Shown piece by piece: positions 6,745 to 9,013 of a DNA stretch of 9,013 nt. The first letter of the stretch is position 1, and each line of letters begins with the position of its first letter. The notes under the pieces are model-generated. The model was not told where the DNA came from. It worked only from the letters and a program-made list of their open reading frames with translations, and ran no database searches. The translations under genes and the position numbers were made by a program. Where the stretch lies: positions 1 through 9,013 of the forward strand of contig JAJAZO010000064.1 in the NCBI GenBank assembly GCA_026785745.1, given 5' to 3'. The DNA is from Chitinophagaceae bacterium. Lineage in GTDB: Bacteria > Bacteroidota > Bacteroidia > Chitinophagales > Chitinophagaceae.

Positions 6745-7794
6745 CTACCACTTTATCAAAGCACTGGCCAAGGTAAAGCCACTCCCAAATGCAGCGAGAC
6801 AAACCAGGTCGCCATCTTTTATTTTCCCGGCTTCCCATGCTTCGCACAATGCAATTGGTACAGAGGCTGCCGTGGTGTTACCAAATTTTTGAATATTATT
6901 ATAAACCTGGTCATCGCTTAGTTTCAATTTTTGCTGAACAAACTGTGCAATGCGAAGGTTGGCCTGGTGAGGAATAAGCATATTGATGTCCGTAGTCTGA
7001 AGACCATTGGCTGCTAATGCTTCCATTATTACTTCAGGAAATTTTACCACTGCCTTTTTGAAAACAGACTGCCCATCCATAAAAGGAAAGTTCTGCGCCT
7101 TGTCAATCATATCATGGCTCATAAACATATCACCAATTTCATTTTCATTGAAGTCAGCTACTTTTTGATTCAACCAATGATTGGCATGAGTGCCGGGATT
7201 ATACATTGCCAAAATTTCTGCTGCTGTACCATCGCTATGTAAGTGAGTGCTAAGGATACCCTGGTTTTCTTTTTCTGTTGGTTTAAGAACGACAGCCCCA
7301 GCACCGTCACCAATAATGACAGAAATATTCCTTCCTCTTGTGGTAAAGTCTAACCCAAAAGAATGTTTCTCTGCACCTACCACTAAGATATTTTTATACA
7401 TACCGGTTTTAATAAACTGGTCGGCCACACTAAGGGCATACACAAAACCACTGCATTGGTTACGAACATCCAAAGCACCTATTTCTTTCATTTGCATAGC
7501 CCGTTGCAACAACACACCGCAGCCGGGAAAATAGTAATCGGGACTTAGCGTAGCAAAAACGATGAAGTCAATATCCTGCGGAGTGATGCCTGCCCTTTCG
7601 ATAGCAATTTTAGCAGCTTCCACACCCATGGTGGTAGTGGTTTCTTCGGTGCGGTGTGCATAGCGTCGTTCTTTAATACCGGTACGTTCCTGTATCCATT
7701 CGTCGCTGGTATCCATGTACTTCAGCAGATCGTTATTAGTAACTACATTGGCGGGTACATACATGCCGATTCCTGCAATCTTTGATTTGTGCAT
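6745..7794 (-). CDS. fabH: 3-oxoacyl-ACP synthase III (FabH-like KAS III)
   Basis: Condenses an acyl-CoA primer with malonyl-ACP to start fatty-acid synthesis, or a related thiolase-fold reaction. From the ATG at 7794 the protein has 349 residues. The catalytic triad is complete: Cys114 in DVRNQCSGFVYAL, His276 in LIPHQANLR, Asn306 in FGNTTAASVP. Also present are TSDEWIQERTGIKERR near the N-terminus and the GDGAGAVVL and FGSGFT glycine turns. The reading frame extends three codons upstream to a TTG at 7803, but ATG 7794 (MHKSKIAGIG) is the better start. Compared with E. coli FabH (317 residues) there are about 30 extra residues between Cys and His, falling roughly at residues 195-245. No plsX, rpmF or other fab gene is adjacent, so it could be a secondary KAS III rather than the housekeeping one. 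Confidence 0.94.
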   Translation of the reverse strand: MHKSKIAGIGMYVPANVVTNNDLLKYMDTSDEWIQERTGIKERRYAHRTEETTTTMGVEAAKIAIERAGITPQDIDFIVFATLSPDYYFPGCGVLLQRAMQMKEIGALDVRNQCSGFVYALSVADQFIKTGMYKNILVVGAEKHSFGLDFTTRGRNISVIIGDGAGAVVLKPTEKENQGILSTHLHSDGTAAEILAMYNPGTHANHWLNQKVADFNENEIGDMFMSHDMIDKAQNFPFMDGQSVFKKAVVKFPEVIMEALAANGLQTTDINMLIPHQANLRIAQFVQQKLKLSDDQVYNNIQKFGNTTAASVPIALCEAWEAGKIKDGDLVCLAAFGSGFTLASALIKW

Positions 7795-7838
7795 AGCAAG
7801 CAATTGAAGAAGGAAGATAAGAAATGTGGGGGAAATGA

Positions 7839-7864
7839 AACTGTTTCAGTACACAACTGTTTCA
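7839..7864. repeat. Direct repeat AACTGTTTCA x2 upstream of fabH
   Basis: AACTGTTTCA occurs at 7839-7848 and 7855-7864, a 16-base period. The flanks add dyad symmetry: AAATGAAAC (7833-7841) pairs with GTTTCATTT (7859-7867). The block lies 45-75 bases upstream of the fabH ATG, where an operator or upstream promoter region would sit. Binding by a regulator is inference. Confidence 0.5.
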
Positions 7865-8059
7865 TTTTGAACAGCAGCAACGCAAACGATGGCTTATTTG
7901 CAGGGGAGATCCTACATCGCCAATAGGAAAAAGATGACAACCGAATAAGCAATCCCTCTATTTTTTACGACAAGGCGTTGGTCTTTATTTGCATCAGCAA
8001 ATGAGAAATGAGTTAAGGCCCTGATCAAAATATTGAAAGACCGTCTAATCAGAATCTGT

Positions 8060-8121
8060 ATCCTTTGAAGCTATGTTAAAACCAATAATCCTTTGAAAGA
8101 TGTTTAAGCCAACTATCCTTG
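8060..8121. repeat. Imperfect tandem repeat, unit 27-28 bases
   Basis: ATCCTTTGAA begins copies at 8060 and 8088, and a third partial copy (ATCCTTG) begins at 8115. The first two units also share ATGTT, AA and CCAA at matching places, with a one-base length difference. There are only about 2.3 copies. The role is unknown. Confidence 0.6.
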
Positions 8122-8175
8122 TGGAAAACTGAACCCTCATTAAATTTTTTTGAAGAACACTATTTCAAGTCCATC

Positions 8176-8236
8176 CGTTCCGCCCAGCCTGACCCGATAG
8201 ATATCGGGTTTATCGAAGGGGCGGGACGTTTTTTTT
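8176..8236 (+). terminator. Nested hairpin followed by T8 (plus-strand terminator or dispersed palindrome)
   Basis: The outer stem pairs CGTTCCGCCC (8176-8185) with GGGCGGGACG (8219-8228), ten pairs including one G-U. Inside is an ACCCGATA / TATCGGGT palindrome (8192-8209). T8 follows at 8229-8236. This is the form of an intrinsic terminator for the plus strand, yet no plus-strand gene is upstream. On the minus strand it directly follows the stop of the hydrolase remnant but without a T tract. Confidence 0.6.
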
Positions 8237-8606
8237 ATTGACTTATTCCTTTAAGCTGTAATATTTCTCTTGCAAACTTTTCACACTCCGTCTGCACAGA
8301 CTGTACATCTTTCGATTTTATAGGTAAACCAAGCACATGATTGCCTGCATTGGGAATACCTACTTGTCGTTTCAAACTATCACCCGTGCTAATTTGAGTA
8401 AACATTCTTTTCATGGCAGAAACTTTTACTACATCATCCTGGTGGTCATCATCTTTATAGTAGTAGAACATCTGAATGCACGCCTCGCACAATAACCAAG
8501 TGTTCATACAAACCGTTATATAGTTATCTGTTTGACGGATTCTCCTTTTTTCAGCGTCTCTTATTTTATTTATTGAAAGCTCTTTTAATATAAGCATAAC
8601 AATCAT
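8235..8606 (-). pseudogene. C-terminal remnant of an alpha/beta hydrolase
   Basis: Open frame of 123 codons whose last 75 or so residues resemble the C-terminus of Bacteroidota alpha/beta hydrolases: FYYYKDDDHQDDVVKVSAM (around 47-65) would hold the late acidic residue, and GIPNAGNHVLG (83-93) the catalytic His, followed by an IKSKDVQSVQTECEKFA helix. The nucleophile-serine part (GxSxG), which should lie some 200 residues further upstream, is absent. The first 40 residues (Lys/Arg-rich, then Cys-rich) do not look like the family. The only upstream ATG (8606) sits inside a perfect inverted repeat, a poor place to initiate. The simplest reading is a 5'-deleted gene. The alternative is an unrelated small protein. 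Family identification is from memory of motifs. Confidence 0.5.
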
Positions 8607-8640
8607 GCAGAACTCACATGATTGTTATGCTTTTGTTTTT
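8591..8640. terminator. 16-bp perfect inverted repeat with T-rich flank
   Basis: AAGCATAACAATCATG (8591-8606) and its exact complement CATGATTGTTATGCTT (8616-8631) flank a nine-base loop. The plus strand continues TTGTTTTTT, as in an intrinsic terminator. Read on the minus strand it starts ten bases after the stop of the four-helix-bundle gene and is followed by a weaker TTATATT, so it probably ends that transcript; it may work in both directions. Confidence 0.65.
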
Positions 8641-9013
8641 TTAAGCAGACTGAGTATCTCTGATCATTTTTATTTTATCATGAGCTTTTCTAAGTTTCGA
8701 CTTTTGCTCTGTTACCAGTGTTCTTGATTCGCCAAAAAGATCAGCATCTTCCAGCGTAGCATCATAGACTCTTTGTGCAGCATCTTCACCAAACTCGCAG
8801 GAGGCCAGAATAGCTTTTCGGCTTTGGCCGGTAATGGCGGCTTTAATATCCATCCATACTCTGTAGATTTTTCCCCTTGCAGTAGTGCCTTCCGCAGGAT
8901 TTTCACCGGTATTGTAAACAAGTTTTCTTAATTCTGCTGCATAATCCCTGCTGTCATTTGCAAGGTCTGTAAAGAGTGAACGGAGGTCTGCGTCTTCGGT
9001 AGCTGTTTCATTA
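8641..9013 (-). CDS. PA2169 family four-helix-bundle protein (DUF2383), 5' end outside the window
   Basis: The frame is open from the window edge to TAA at 8641-8643, giving 123 residues with no start in view before NETATEDADLRSLF. A Met at 8853 is internal, because upstream in-frame sequence clearly belongs to the family: DLRSLFTDLANDSRDYAAEL, then GENPAEGTTARGKIYRVWMD. The downstream half, ITGQSRKAILASCEFGEDAA to KLRKAHDKIKMIRD, matches the second helical pair of the ferritin-like DUF2383 domain. Full-length members are about 150 residues, so roughly 25-30 N-terminal residues are missing. Family members are small cytoplasmic helical bundles often found with stress-response genes; their molecular role is unknown. 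An inverted repeat follows the stop. Confidence 0.88.
   Translation of the reverse strand, partial: NETATEDADLRSLFTDLANDSRDYAAELRKLVYNTGENPAEGTTARGKIYRVWMDIKAAITGQSRKAILASCEFGEDAAQRVYDATLEDADLFGESRTLVTEQKSKLRKAHDKIKMIRDTQSA

Larger units (their letters stand above)
7795..8234. other. Non-coding interval between fabH and the hydrolase remnant
   Basis: About 440 bases with no reading frame I can support on either strand and no tRNA-like fold. It holds a ten-base direct repeat close to fabH (7839-7864), a small hairpin ATTTGC-ATCA-GCAAAT (7987-8002), a tandem repeat (8060-8121) and a nested hairpin with a T tract at the right end (8176-8236). A plus-strand transcript ending at that hairpin is possible but no promoter is convincing. 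Confidence 0.7.

Noticed and set aside
3109..7794. A single lipid-metabolism gene cluster (patatin, lipid kinase, KAS III)
   Set aside because: The genes are on both strands in at least three transcription units, so proximity alone does not support a joint system.
8060..8121. CRISPR array
   Set aside because: Only two to three imperfect tandem units with no unique spacers and no cas genes.
8177..8631. Insertion sequence with terminal inverted repeats around the hydrolase remnant
   Set aside because: The two hairpins have different sequences, there is no transposase and no target-site duplication is visible.
8712..8921. 69-codon minus-strand frame at the right end
   Set aside because: It is out of frame with the DUF2383 protein, whose homology is continuous through the same bases.

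Overview
The window looks like chromosomal DNA of a Bacteroidota bacterium, most likely of the Chitinophagaceae type. The signs are AT-leaning coding sequence, almost no Shine-Dalgarno sequences before starts, sequences resembling the Bacteroidota promoter (TTTG ... TAnnTTTG), a Ser-Cys lipobox, and protein families typical of that phylum. This placement is inference, because no rRNA or marker alignment could be run. The left edge begins with a 15-base G run that looks like a contig-end artefact.

Layout. Positions 37-1897 (minus) hold rnhB (RNase HII), followed directly by a lipoprotein-type agmatine/peptidylarginine deiminase whose signal peptide is out of frame by one base. Positions 1949-5364 (plus) hold ctaA (heme A synthase) and a large membrane-anchored patatin-like phospholipase. 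Positions 5351-6670 (minus) hold a small secreted protein of unknown function and a DgkB/YegS/sphingosine-kinase-like lipid kinase; the kinase converges on the patatin gene and overlaps it by 14 bases. Positions 6745-7794 (minus) hold a FabH-like ketoacyl-ACP synthase III. Positions 7795-8234 are non-coding and contain a direct repeat upstream of fabH, a 27-28 base tandem repeat and a nested hairpin with a T8 tract. Positions 8235-8606 (minus) appear to be the C-terminal remnant of an alpha/beta hydrolase. After a 16-bp perfect inverted repeat, the window ends in a 5'-truncated PA2169/DUF2383 four-helix-bundle gene (minus).

How the genes work together. Most are single-gene housekeeping functions: RNA primer/ribonucleotide removal, heme A for cytochrome oxidase, and fatty-acid initiation. 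Three neighbours act on lipids (patatin, lipid kinase, KAS III), but they are in different transcription units, so a joint pathway is only a suggestion. I found no convincing undescribed multi-gene system. The points most worth checking are the frameshifted lipoprotein signal at 1280-1295, the decayed hydrolase with its flanking hairpins, and the repeats at 7839-7864 and 8060-8121.
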